Below are positions 55,244 through 63,526 of a stretch of 64,000 nt of DNA, in pieces. The notes under the pieces were generated by a model. That model searched no databases, was not told the DNA's origin, and was given only the letters and a program-made list of their open reading frames with translations. Numbering within the stretch: the first letter of the stretch is position 1; every line of letters begins with the position of its first letter. Source of the stretch: Achromobacter seleniivolatilans (lineage in GTDB: Bacteria > Pseudomonadota > Gammaproteobacteria > Burkholderiales > Burkholderiaceae_B); the NCBI RefSeq assembly GCF_030864005.1, contig NZ_CP132976.1, positions 1,736,001 through 1,800,000 of the forward strand, read 5' to 3'. The position numbers and the translations under genes were made by a program.

Positions 55244-56227
55244 TTACTGCACGCGCAGCTTTCCATCCGCAATGATCTTCGCCCACTTGGCCTGCTCGCC
55301 CGTCTGAAACGCAGTGAACTCCGCCGGCGTGTTCGGTGTGTACGCCAGGCCCAGCGCCTTCATTTTGGCGCCGACGTCCGGTTTGGCAATGATGGCGGCA
55401 ATGGTCTTGTTCAAGCGGTCAACCACGGCGGGCGGCGTGTTGGCCGGCGCGTAGATGGCCTGCCAGCTGCTGACATCAAAGCCCGGCACGCCCGCTTCCT
55501 GCATGGTCGGTACGTCTGGCATGACCTCGGTGCGCTTGGCGGATGTCACGGCCAAAGCGCGCACTTTGCCGCTTTGCACATAGGGCAATGCCACCAGCGC
55601 GGTTTCAAAAGAGCTGGGAATTTGCCCGCCGATCAGGTCTTGAACGGCCGGTGCGCTACCGCGATACGGCACGTGCGTCAGGTGGGCGCCGGTCAACTGC
55701 TTGAAGACTTCACCCGACAGATGTTGCGACGTGCCCTGCCCGGCCGAGCCGAAGGCGATGGTGTCCGGCGTCGCCTTGGCCGCTGCCACCACGTCTTGCA
55801 CCGACTTGTAGGGCTGGTTCGCGCCCACGAGCAACACGTTTGAAATGCTGCCTAACAAGATGACGGGCGCAAAGTCCTTGGCGGCGTTGTAATTGATGCC
55901 CGGCAGCAAGGACGGGTTGATCGCGTGCGTGGCAATCGTACCCAGCAACAAGGTATAGCCGTCCGGCTTGGCTCGCGCTACGGCGTCTGCACCCAGGACC
56001 CCGCCTGCGCCGCCCTTGTTTTCCACCAGCACCGTCTGCCCCAGGTTGGCGCCCAATTCCTGCGCCATCAAACGGCCCAAGATGTCCGATGTGCCTCCGG
56101 CGGCAAACGGCACAACCAATGTAATGGCTTTGGCCTTGGGCCAATCATCGGCCGCTTGAGCGGCGGTGGCGCCCAGGGCGGTCAGGGCCAATACGGCAAA
56201 GGTGCGGCGCAAAACGGGAAATGCCAT
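55244..56227 (-). CDS. Bug-family (tripartite tricarboxylate) solute-binding protein, copy 2
   Basis: This 327-residue periplasmic receptor has a signal peptide ending near ATAAQA (about residue 25). The Bug motifs ITLVVPFAAGGTSDILGR and VLVENKGGAGGVLGA follow. The ATG at 56227 has an AGGAG ribosome-binding site. It is transcribed divergently from kdgD copy 2, with two operator-like palindromes between them, so its ligand is probably a hexarate or related sugar acid. It is clearly different in sequence from copy 1 (40127-41122). Confidence 0.92.
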   Translation of the reverse strand: MAFPVLRRTFAVLALTALGATAAQAADDWPKAKAITLVVPFAAGGTSDILGRLMAQELGANLGQTVLVENKGGAGGVLGADAVARAKPDGYTLLLGTIATHAINPSLLPGINYNAAKDFAPVILLGSISNVLLVGANQPYKSVQDVVAAAKATPDTIAFGSAGQGTSQHLSGEVFKQLTGAHLTHVPYRGSAPAVQDLIGGQIPSSFETALVALPYVQSGKVRALAVTSAKRTEVMPDVPTMQEAGVPGFDVSSWQAIYAPANTPPAVVDRLNKTIAAIIAKPDVGAKMKALGLAYTPNTPAEFTAFQTGEQAKWAKIIADGKLRVQ

Positions 56228-56267
56228 CAAGTTGTCTCCTAGAGGAATAGTGTCGTCGCTATATCTT

Positions 56268-56281
56268 GTACGTTGTCGTAC
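56268..56281. promoter_or_regulatory. putative GntR operator upstream of Bug copy 2
   Basis: GTACG-TTGT-CGTAC has perfect 5-bp inverted arms. It lies 41 bases upstream of the Bug ATG and is the same class as 43942-43955. Confidence 0.65.
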
Positions 56282-56423
56282 GACTTCTGGAAAAAGAAGA
56301 ATAACGTTCCAGCTTTCCAGGATCAATCTAGGGTAATTCCGGGTTTTTCGGCATTGAACTACCACATGCACACTATGGAAATCCCAAGTTTGTGTTCGGT
56401 GTTGCCTATCCAACTTGTATGTT

Positions 56424-56437
56424 GTACGATGACATAC
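56424..56437. promoter_or_regulatory. putative GntR operator upstream of kdgD2
   Basis: GTACG-ATGA-CATAC matches the site class, with one mismatch between the arms. A GTATG half-site overlaps just upstream (56418-56422). It lies about 85 bases before kdgD2. Confidence 0.6.
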
Positions 56438-56519
56438 ATCTACTGATCACTACCAGGAAACGGCAGCGTTGCCGCCCTGATTTTTCGCATTACCCATTCC
56501 TCTTACATGGATGACAGGC

Positions 56520-57434
56520 ATGACGACTCCCCAGGAACTTAAAGAAATCGTCTCGGAAGGACTGCTTTCCTTCCCGGTGACGGACTTTGATCAGAACGGC
56601 GATTTCAACGCCAAGACCTACGCGGCCCGCCTGGAATGGCTGGCCCCGTATGGCGCCACCGCGCTGTTCGCCGCTGGCGGCACGGGTGAGCTCTTCTCGT
56701 TGGCCCCCGAGGAATATTCGGACGTCATCCGCACCGCCGTGCAGACCTGCGCTGGCAAGGTGCCGATTCTGGCTGGCGCTGGCGGCCCCACCCGCACCGC
56801 CATCGCGTATGCACAAGAAGCCGAACGCCAAGGCGCCAAGGGCATCCTGCTGCTGCCGCACTACCTGACCGAAGCCTCGCAAGACGGCATCGCCGCTCAC
56901 GTCGAACAAGTCTGCAAGTCGGTCAAGATCGGCGTCATCGTCTACAACCGCGCTCAATCGCGTTTGTCGGCCGACAGCCTGGCCCGTCTGGCCGAACGCT
57001 GCCCCAACCTGGTCGGCTTCAAAGACGGCATCGGCGATATCGAAGCCATGGTCAGCATCCGCCGCAAGCTGGGCGACCGCTTCTCGTACCTGGGCGGCCT
57101 GCCCACGGCAGAAGTCTACGCAGCCGCCTACCGCGCGCTGGGCGTGCCGGTGTATTCGTCGGCCGTGTTCAACTTTGTGCCGAAGACCGCCATGGACTTC
57201 TACCGCGCTATTGCCGCGGGCGATCACGACACGACCAACCGTCTGCTGGACGATTTCTTCCTGCCCTACCTGGAAATCCGCAACCGCAAGGCCGGCTACG
57301 CGGTCAGCATCGTCAAGGCCGGCGCCAAGCTGGTTGGCCACGACGCAGGCCCCGTCCGCGCTCCGCTGACCGACCTGACCGGCGAAGAGCTGGAAATGTT
57401 GAACGCACTGATCAAAAAGCTCGGCCCGCAGTAA
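56520..57434 (+). CDS. kdgD: 5-dehydro-4-deoxyglucarate dehydratase, copy 2
   Basis: This 304-residue protein is identical to copy 1 except Leu58 for Phe58, with the same GGTGE, Tyr142 and Lys168. The ATG at 56520 aligns with copy 1. The first 24 codons differ from copy 1 at about 15 synonymous positions, whereas the part matching 44406-44830 of copy 1 shows no difference by eye. It is followed by a strong terminator and then the FCD regulator gene. It duplicates the same pathway step, presumably under the linked regulator. Confidence 0.93.
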   Translation: MTTPQELKEIVSEGLLSFPVTDFDQNGDFNAKTYAARLEWLAPYGATALFAAGGTGELFSLAPEEYSDVIRTAVQTCAGKVPILAGAGGPTRTAIAYAQEAERQGAKGILLLPHYLTEASQDGIAAHVEQVCKSVKIGVIVYNRAQSRLSADSLARLAERCPNLVGFKDGIGDIEAMVSIRRKLGDRFSYLGGLPTAEVYAAAYRALGVPVYSSAVFNFVPKTAMDFYRAIAAGDHDTTNRLLDDFFLPYLEIRNRKAGYAVSIVKAGAKLVGHDAGPVRAPLTDLTGEELEMLNALIKKLGPQ

Positions 57435-57452
57435 GCCGTTCTACGACGACCG

Positions 57453-57484
57453 AAACGCCCTCCTGATTGGAGGGCGTTTTTTTT
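57453..57484 (+). terminator. Rho-independent terminator after kdgD2
   Basis: AAACGCCCTCC (57453-57463) and GGAGGGCGTTT (57469-57479) form an 11-bp stem. An uninterrupted T run follows to 57484. Confidence 0.9.
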
Positions 57485-57539
57485 GGCTGAAGGCGCGACT
57501 GTTCGACAGATACAAACAGTAGTTGGCGGAAAAGCTCCT

Positions 57540-57553
57540 GTATGTTGTCATAC
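57540..57553. promoter_or_regulatory. putative autoregulatory GntR operator
   Basis: GTATG-TTGT-CATAC is a perfect inverted repeat 152 bases upstream of the regulator ATG. It matches the sites at 43942, 56268 and 56424. Confidence 0.65.
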
Positions 57554-57705
57554 GGGTATGTTTTTGATGGGAGATTGGCGGCAAGTCCGCCTCTGCCCGC
57601 CGGGCCGGACACCCGGACACAACACCTGAAAAGCGTACACTTGCGGCTCTGGCCGCCGGCAAAACCGGCCAGCAAGCCCCGCCTACATTTCCTATAAGAG
57701 AGACA

Positions 57706-58434
57706 ATGCAAACTCCAGCCCGGCCCCGCCCGCGTTCGCGCCTGACCGACGTGGTGATCGAGGAATTGACCAAGCGCCTGGATGGGCGCCTGTATCGCGC
57801 AGGCGACAAGCTGCCGTCTGAACACGCGCTGTGCGCCGAGTTCGATGTCAGCCGCACCGTCATCCGCGAAGCCGTTGCGTCCATGCGCTTGAGCGGCCGC
57901 CTGGTCAGCAAGGCCGGCATCGGCGTATTCGTCACGGAAGACCGTGAAAAGCCCATCGACTTCGTCATCGCGCCCGCCGTGGACCCGCGCTGGGCCTTGC
58001 ACATCATGGAGTTGCGAGCTGGCCTGGAAGTCGAAGCCTGTGGACTCGCGGCCGAACGCCGCACATCAGCCGACCTGAGCGGCATCGTAGAAGCCTTTGA
58101 TGCATTCAACCGCGCCACGCGCGATATGGAAGCCGCCGTCAAGGCTGATTACGAGTTCCACCTGGCCATTGCCAATGCGTCCAACAACCCTCACTTTCCT
58201 GCCCTGTTGAAAGCTGCGGTGCGTGATGTGATGCTGGATCTGAACATCAAACACGGCGGCAAGACCCCTGAAGAGCTCGAAACGTACGAGAGCCGCAACG
58301 TGCGTGAGCACGAAGCCATCCTGACCGCGATCATGCGCCGCGACCCGGGCGCTGCGCGCGCCGCCATGGCACGCCACCTGGGCGATAGCATCGCGCGCTA
58401 TCGCAAGCTGCTGTCGCAGTCGCCGGCTCAATAA
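57706..58434 (+). CDS. GntR-family (FCD subfamily) regulator, likely of hexarate genes
   Basis: This 242-residue protein has a winged helix at about residues 10-78 (SEHALCAEFDVSRTVIREAV, then GRLVSKAGIGVFV). An FCD domain spans about 90-235, with ligand or metal residues in DYEFHLAIA and REHEAIL. FCD regulators of hexuronate and hexarate use are known, such as UxuR/ExuR and GguR. Its position beside kdgD2 and the shared palindromes suggest that it controls both kdgD loci, garD and itself. The start has only a weak AAGAGAG ribosome-binding site. Confidence 0.88.
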   Translation: MQTPARPRPRSRLTDVVIEELTKRLDGRLYRAGDKLPSEHALCAEFDVSRTVIREAVASMRLSGRLVSKAGIGVFVTEDREKPIDFVIAPAVDPRWALHIMELRAGLEVEACGLAAERRTSADLSGIVEAFDAFNRATRDMEAAVKADYEFHLAIANASNNPHFPALLKAAVRDVMLDLNIKHGGKTPEELETYESRNVREHEAILTAIMRRDPGAARAAMARHLGDSIARYRKLLSQSPAQ

Positions 58435-58463
58435 GCGCCCTTATTTAGCACCCTTCTGGACCC

Positions 58464-58505
58464 GGGGATTCGCCCGTAAGTTTTAAGCAAATTACGGGAA
58501 TCCCC
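58464..58505 (+). terminator. long bulged hairpin after the GntR gene
   Basis: GGGGATT (58464-58470) pairs with AATCCCC (58499-58505), and CCCGTAA (58473-58479) pairs with TTACGGG (58492-58498). The only break is a two-base bulge. The loop is 12 bases. There is no good T run, so it may terminate the regulator transcript or act in another way. Confidence 0.5.
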
Positions 58506-58519
58506 TTACTTGCCTACTT

Positions 58520-58540
58520 GTATGACAGCTGCCATCATAC
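58520..58540. promoter_or_regulatory. wide-spaced inverted repeat upstream of aapJ
   Basis: GTATGA (58520-58525) and TCATAC (58535-58540) are perfect inverted arms separated by 9 bases. The arms resemble those of the GTAYG-N4-CRTAC sites, but the spacing is different, so a different regulator or a looped site is possible. Confidence 0.4.
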
Positions 58541-58861
58541 GTCTCATGACATAGCGAAGATTCAGACCGGAAAGCTCGGGCCTGAACCCTTCGCTACCGT
58601 ATGACCCTCGTTGCACAAGTGCCGCCGATGAGCCCGATTCTTTCCCTTCGCACGACGTTCCACCGCTACGCCACGCGTATTCATCGGCACGACACCTGAC
58701 CGGCATTCGCTGGCCAATCGCACTACCCCCCTTTCCTACCCCGTCCGCTCACGCGGCCCCACCCGCTCCGGCGATTTGCCGGACGCGACGGCGTGCGCGT
58801 GGATGGTTCCCATTTTTCCGCTTATCCCAAGCGCTTTCCGACCCCCCCAGGAGCACTCTCC

Positions 58862-59878
58862 ATGCGTAAGTTTCTGACCACCGCCGTTGCGGCGACCTTG
58901 CTGTGCGTCGCCTCTGGCGCACAAGCTGGCGTGACCTTTGACGCCGTCAAGAAAAAGGGTTTCTTGCAGTGCGGCTTTGCCGGCATTCCTGGCTTCTCGG
59001 TGTTGGACAGCAAGGGCGAATGGACCGGCCTGGATGTGGACATGTGCCGCGCGGTTGCCGCCGCCATGTTCGGCGACGCCTCCAAGGTCAAGGGCAACGT
59101 GCTGACGGCGCAAGCCAAGTTCACCGCACTGCAATCCGGTGAAATCGACATGCTGTCGCGCAACACCACGCAAACCCTGACCCGCGACACGACGCTGGGT
59201 CTGATCGGCGTCGGCGTGAACTTCTATGACGCCCAGGGCCTGATCGTCAAGAAGTCCATGAACGTGAAGACGGTCAAGGAACTGGACGGCGCCACCATCT
59301 GCGTGCAGCCGGGCACCACCACCGAACTGAACCTGGCCGACTACTTCCGCAGCCGCGGCCTGACCTTCAAGCCCGTGCTGGTTGAAAACTACGACGAGAA
59401 CTTCCGTTTGCTGGAATCGGGCCGCTGCGACGCCTACACCAACGACAAGTCCAATACCGCCGCCAACATGCGCACGCGCCTGGCCAAGCCGGAAGACTGG
59501 GAAATCCTGACGGAAAACCTGTCCAAGGAACCGCTCGGCCCCATGGTCCGCCAAGGCGACGAGCAATGGTTCAACGTGGTCCGCTGGTCGCTCAACGCCA
59601 TGCTGGAAGCCGAGGAATACGGCATTACGTCCAAGAACGTGGACGAAATGTTGAAGAGCACCAACCCGAACGTGCAACGCATTCTGGGCGTGACGCCTGG
59701 CATGGGTAAGAACCTGGGTCTGGACGACAAGTGGGCCTACAACATCATCAAGCAAGTCGGCAACTACGGCGAAAGCTATGACCGCGCCATGGGCAAGGAC
59801 AGCCCGCTGAAACTGGAACGCGGCTTGAACAAGCAGTGGACCCAAGGCGGCCTGATGTACGGCTGGCCGGTGCGCTAA
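58862..59878 (+). CDS. aapJ: general L-amino-acid ABC transporter substrate-binding protein
   Basis: This 338-residue periplasmic receptor has a signal peptide of about 22 residues (ending SGAQA). The family 3 (AapJ/BztA) receptor follows, with FLQCGFAGIPGFS, LDVDMCRAVAAAMFG and the segment EIDMLSRNTTQTLTRD. It binds a broad range of L-amino acids. The ATG at 58862 has an AGGAG ribosome-binding site. A terminator-like hairpin follows, then an aminotransferase gene and the permease genes. Confidence 0.93.
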   Translation: MRKFLTTAVAATLLCVASGAQAGVTFDAVKKKGFLQCGFAGIPGFSVLDSKGEWTGLDVDMCRAVAAAMFGDASKVKGNVLTAQAKFTALQSGEIDMLSRNTTQTLTRDTTLGLIGVGVNFYDAQGLIVKKSMNVKTVKELDGATICVQPGTTTELNLADYFRSRGLTFKPVLVENYDENFRLLESGRCDAYTNDKSNTAANMRTRLAKPEDWEILTENLSKEPLGPMVRQGDEQWFNVVRWSLNAMLEAEEYGITSKNVDEMLKSTNPNVQRILGVTPGMGKNLGLDDKWAYNIIKQVGNYGESYDRAMGKDSPLKLERGLNKQWTQGGLMYGWPVR

Positions 59879-59889
59879 ATCTGGTTTGC

Positions 59890-59919
59890 GCGGCTCTGCC
59901 TGATGGCGGAGCCGCTTTT
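59890..59919 (+). terminator. terminator/attenuator between aapJ and the aminotransferase gene
   Basis: GCGGCTC (59890-59896) pairs with GAGCCGC (59909-59915), with an inner GCC/GGC pairing and TTTT after it. It probably limits read-through, giving more receptor than permease. Confidence 0.7.
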
Positions 59920-59979
59920 CTCTTTACCCCGCATGTCCGGCCGCTATCCGGCTGGTCTTTGCCTCTTTACGTTGTAATC

Positions 59980-61188
59980 ATGAACAGCATCGTCAACGCC
60001 CGCCTGAAACAGATCAAACCTTCGCCCAGCATGGCCGCCAAGATCGTCGTTGACGAATTGCGCCGCCAGGGCCGCGAAATTGCCGACTTCACGCTCGGTG
60101 AGCCCGACATGGCGACGCCCGCTCACATCGCGCGCGCCGGCCAAGACGCCATTGCTAGCGGCGATATCCGCTACACCAGCCCGAACGGCACCGTGGGCTT
60201 GCGCCGCGCCATTGCCAACAGCCTGGAGCTGGGCTTGGGCGTGTCTTACGGCATGGACCAGATCACCGTGGGCGCGGGCGCCAAGCAGATCATTGGCGCT
60301 GCACTGACCGCCAGCCTGGAACCGGGCGATGAAGTGATTGTGTGCGCGCCGTACTGGGTGTCTTACCCCGACATGGTGCTGTTGAACGACGGCAAGCCCG
60401 TGGTCGTGACCGGTCCGGAGTCGCAAGGCTTCAAATTGAACGCCGCCACGCTGGAAGCCGCCATTACGCCGCGCACCCGCTGGCTGATTCTGAATTCGCC
60501 CAGCAACCCCAGCGGCGCCGTCTACAGCGCCGCAGAACTGCGCGCCCTGACCGACGTGCTGCTGCGCCATCCGCAGGTGTGGATTCTTAGCGATGAAATC
60601 TACGCGCCCTTCTGCTATAGCGGCGAAAAGCACGCCTCGCCCGTGCAAGTCGAGCCGCAACTGATCCAGCGCACGCTGATCGTCAACGGCATGTCCAAGT
60701 CATACGCAATGACCGGCTGGCGCGTGGGTTACGGCGCTGGCCCGGCCGACCTGATCAAAGCCATGAGCACGGTCATGTCGCAAAGCACTTCGTGCCCCAG
60801 CGCGATCTCGCAAGTGGCAGCGCAAGCCGCCTTGGAAGGCGACCAGTCCAGTGTTGCGCAGATGGTTGACATCTTCAAATCGCGCCGCGACCTGATCGTG
60901 CGCCGTCTGAACGACATCCCCGGCATCTCTTGCGCCATGCCGGACGGCGCGTTCTACGTGTACGCCAACGTGCAGGGCCTGATCGGCCGCACCGGCCCCG
61001 CTGGCGAGTTGAAGACCGATCTGGATGTCAGCCTGTTCTTCCTGCGGGAAGCGGGCGTTGCCGTGATCGACGGCGGCTCCTACGGCCTGTCGCCGTACGT
61101 GCGCTTTTCGTTTGCCACGTCGACCGAGGTCATTGAACAAGGCATGGACCGTTTGGCCATCGCCGTCAAAGCCTTGATGGCGGATTAA
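59980..61188 (+). CDS. class I PLP-dependent aminotransferase (aspartate aminotransferase-like)
   Basis: This 402-residue fold-type I enzyme has TLGEPDMATP, NSPSNPSGAVYS (substrate/PLP Asn), SDEIYAPFCYSG and the PLP Lys240 in NGMSKSYAMTGWRVGY. It transfers amino groups between amino acids and 2-oxoacids, most likely aspartate or a related amino acid. The ATG at 59980 gives the usual N-terminus. It lies inside the aap operon, three bases before aapQ, so it may process the amino acids that the transporter brings in. Confidence 0.9.
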   Translation: MNSIVNARLKQIKPSPSMAAKIVVDELRRQGREIADFTLGEPDMATPAHIARAGQDAIASGDIRYTSPNGTVGLRRAIANSLELGLGVSYGMDQITVGAGAKQIIGAALTASLEPGDEVIVCAPYWVSYPDMVLLNDGKPVVVTGPESQGFKLNAATLEAAITPRTRWLILNSPSNPSGAVYSAAELRALTDVLLRHPQVWILSDEIYAPFCYSGEKHASPVQVEPQLIQRTLIVNGMSKSYAMTGWRVGYGAGPADLIKAMSTVMSQSTSCPSAISQVAAQAALEGDQSSVAQMVDIFKSRRDLIVRRLNDIPGISCAMPDGAFYVYANVQGLIGRTGPAGELKTDLDVSLFFLREAGVAVIDGGSYGLSPYVRFSFATSTEVIEQGMDRLAIAVKALMAD

Positions 61189-61191
61189 GCC

Positions 61192-62382
61192 GTGGCCCAG
61201 CACAGAGAAAAATCCTCAGTGCCGCGGCCCCAGCACCGGCTTTCCTGGAATGATCCGGCGACTCGCGCGCTGGTCTATCAGGTGCTGGCGCTGGCCCTGG
61301 TCGGGGCCAGCATCTGGTTCCTGGTACACAACACGCTGCACAATCTGTCGATGCGCAACATCGCCACCGGTTTCGGCTTCCTGAACCGTGAAGCGGGCTT
61401 TGCCATTGGCGAATCCGTGATTGCCTATGGACCCGCCGACACCTACGGCCGGGCCATCGCCGTTGGCGTGTTGAACACGCTGCGGGTCGGCCTGATTGCG
61501 CTGGTTGCCGCTACCGTACTGGGCGTCCTCATCGGGGTGGGCAGGCTGTCCAAGAACTGGCTGGTCGCAAAGATCACCTCGGTGTATGTCGAGGTGATGC
61601 GCAACGTGCCGCTCTTGCTGCAATTGTTCTTCTGGTATGCGCTGATCACGGAAAACATGCCGGGTCCGCGCCAGGCGCACAACCCCTTGCCGGGCGTCTT
61701 CATATCCAACCGCGGATTGAAAGTACCGGGCCTGGAAGGCGCATCGCTAGACTGGATGCTGGCCGGCTTGGCGTTGGCCGTTGTTGCCATTCTGATTCTG
61801 GGCCACTGGGGCACAAAGCGTCAGGAAAGCACAGGTCGCGTGTTTCCGCTGGGCCGCGCGGCGATCGGCTTGCTGATTGTCCTGCCCGTTCTGGGCTGGG
61901 CCGCAAGCGGCGCGTCGCTGACCCTGGACATGCCGGAACTCAAGGGCTTTAACTTCGTTGGCGGATTGACCTTGTCGCCGGAATTCGTCGCCCTCTTCCT
62001 GGGGCTCACCGTCTATACGTCGGCGTTCATCGCCGAAGTGGTGCGCTCGGGCATACAGGCCGTGAACAACGGACAGTGGGAAGCCGCGGGATCGCTGGGC
62101 TTGCCGCGCCGCAAGGTGTTGCGCCTGGTTGTTCTGCCGCAGGCGCTGCGCGTGATCATTCCTCCGATGACAAGCCAGTACCTGAATCTGTTGAAAAACA
62201 GTTCGCTGGCAGTAGCCATTGGCTATCCGGATATTGTGTCGGTCGTCAACACCACACTGAACCAGACGGGCCAGGCCATCGAGGGCATTCTTATCATCAT
62301 GGGCGCCTACCTGACGGTCAGCCTGTCGATATCGATATTCATGAACTGGTACAACAAGCGCATCGCGCTGGTGGAGCGTTGA
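61192..62382 (+). CDS. aapQ: general L-amino-acid ABC transporter permease AapQ
   Basis: This 396-residue permease starts at a GTG three bases after the aminotransferase stop. It has the long N-terminal region and central periplasmic insertion typical of AapQ/BztB. The EAA loop at QWEAAGSLGLPRRKVLRLVV is followed by PPMTSQYLNLLKNSSLAVAI, the His/Glu-Gln type permease signature. It pairs with AapM. Confidence 0.92.
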   Translation: MAQHREKSSVPRPQHRLSWNDPATRALVYQVLALALVGASIWFLVHNTLHNLSMRNIATGFGFLNREAGFAIGESVIAYGPADTYGRAIAVGVLNTLRVGLIALVAATVLGVLIGVGRLSKNWLVAKITSVYVEVMRNVPLLLQLFFWYALITENMPGPRQAHNPLPGVFISNRGLKVPGLEGASLDWMLAGLALAVVAILILGHWGTKRQESTGRVFPLGRAAIGLLIVLPVLGWAASGASLTLDMPELKGFNFVGGLTLSPEFVALFLGLTVYTSAFIAEVVRSGIQAVNNGQWEAAGSLGLPRRKVLRLVVLPQALRVIIPPMTSQYLNLLKNSSLAVAIGYPDIVSVVNTTLNQTGQAIEGILIIMGAYLTVSLSISIFMNWYNKRIALVER

Positions 62383-62383
62383 T

Positions 62384-63487
62384 ATGAGCAGCACTACGCA
62401 TATGCCCGCCGAAGCATTGCCGCCGCCCAGCACCCATGTGGGCGCATGGGCGTGGGTCAGGTCCCGCCTGTTTTCGTCGCCGTTGAACATCTTGATCACG
62501 GTGTTGTTGGCGTGGTTTTTGTTGATGTCGGTTCCGGCGCTGGTGGAATGGGCGTTCATCAAGGCCAACTTCACGGCGTCTAACGCACTCGAATGCCGGG
62601 CATCGGTGGGCGGCGCCTGCTGGGCCTTCATCGTTGAAAAGCATCGGCTGATCCTGTTTGGCACCTATCCTTTTGACGAGCAATGGCGTCCGCTGATTGC
62701 CACCCTGATCCTGGTCGCGGTGATCGTGTGCAGCGGCATGCGCCGCTTCTGGAACGGCAAGCTTGCCGTCATCTGGACCGTGGGCCTGACGGCTGTGGCG
62801 CTCTTGATGTGGGGCGGCGTGTTTGGCCTGACCTATGTGGAAAATTCGCGTTGGGGCGGCCTGCCGCTGACGCTTATTCTGTCCACGTTCGGCATCGCCT
62901 TCGCGTTCCCGATCGGCGTCCTGCTGGCTTTGGGCCGCCGGTCCAAGATGCCCGCCATCAAGGCGTTGTGCGTCGTGTACATCGAGCTGATCCGTGGCGT
63001 GCCGCTGATCAGCCTGCTGTTCATGTCGTCGGTCATGCTGCCCTTGTTCCTGCCGGAAGGCTTCACCATCGACAAGCTGCTACGCGCGCAGATCGCGATC
63101 ATCATGTTTGCGGCGGCGTATATCGCTGAAACGGTGCGCGGCGGCTTGCAAGCGATCTCGAAGGGGCAATACGAAGGCGCGGATTCGCTGGGTCTGAACT
63201 ACTGGCAGCAGATGCGCAAGATCATTCTGCCGCAGGCGTTGAAGATCGTGATTCCGCCTTTGGTGGGGATTTTCATCGCCCTCTTCAAAGACACGTCGCT
63301 GGTCGTGATCATCGGCATTTTCGATTTGACCTTGGCAGCCAAAGCGGCCTTGTCCGACGCAGCATGGCGGGGTTTCGGGGTAGAGGCTTATCTCTTTATC
63401 TCGTTGATCTACTTCGTCTTTTGCTTTTCCATGTCCAAATACAGCCAGGCGCTTGAAAAGCGGCTGGCCACCGGGCACGCGCGCTGA
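62384..63487 (+). CDS. aapM: general L-amino-acid ABC transporter permease AapM
   Basis: This 367-residue permease begins two bases after the aapQ stop. It shows the family segment YIELIRGVPLISLLFMSSVMLPLF. The EAA loop is at QYEGADSLGLNYWQQMRKII, followed by PPLVGIFIALFKDTSLVVII. With AapQ it forms the heterodimeric channel for L-amino acids. Confidence 0.93.
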   Translation: MSSTTHMPAEALPPPSTHVGAWAWVRSRLFSSPLNILITVLLAWFLLMSVPALVEWAFIKANFTASNALECRASVGGACWAFIVEKHRLILFGTYPFDEQWRPLIATLILVAVIVCSGMRRFWNGKLAVIWTVGLTAVALLMWGGVFGLTYVENSRWGGLPLTLILSTFGIAFAFPIGVLLALGRRSKMPAIKALCVVYIELIRGVPLISLLFMSSVMLPLFLPEGFTIDKLLRAQIAIIMFAAAYIAETVRGGLQAISKGQYEGADSLGLNYWQQMRKIILPQALKIVIPPLVGIFIALFKDTSLVVIIGIFDLTLAAKAALSDAAWRGFGVEAYLFISLIYFVFCFSMSKYSQALEKRLATGHAR

Positions 63488-63526
63488 ACCGAGCGCGTCA
63501 TCCGGTAAACCTGAAGGAGACCAAGC

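Larger units (their letters stand above)
58435..58861. other. 427-base intergenic region before the amino-acid ABC operon
   Basis: This holds a bulged hairpin (58464-58505), a wide-spaced GTATGA/TCATAC inverted repeat (58520-58540) and presumably the aapJ promoter. An isolated GTATG lies near 58600. I see no protein or RNA gene that I recognise. Confidence 0.5.

Noticed and set aside
56587-56868. Alternate-frame open frames inside kdgD2, also found in kdgD1
   Set aside because: They recur only because the two genes are nearly identical; they have no start signals.
58600-58610. Single GTATG near 58600 as a further operator
   Set aside because: There is only one arm and no matching inverted arm at a consistent distance.
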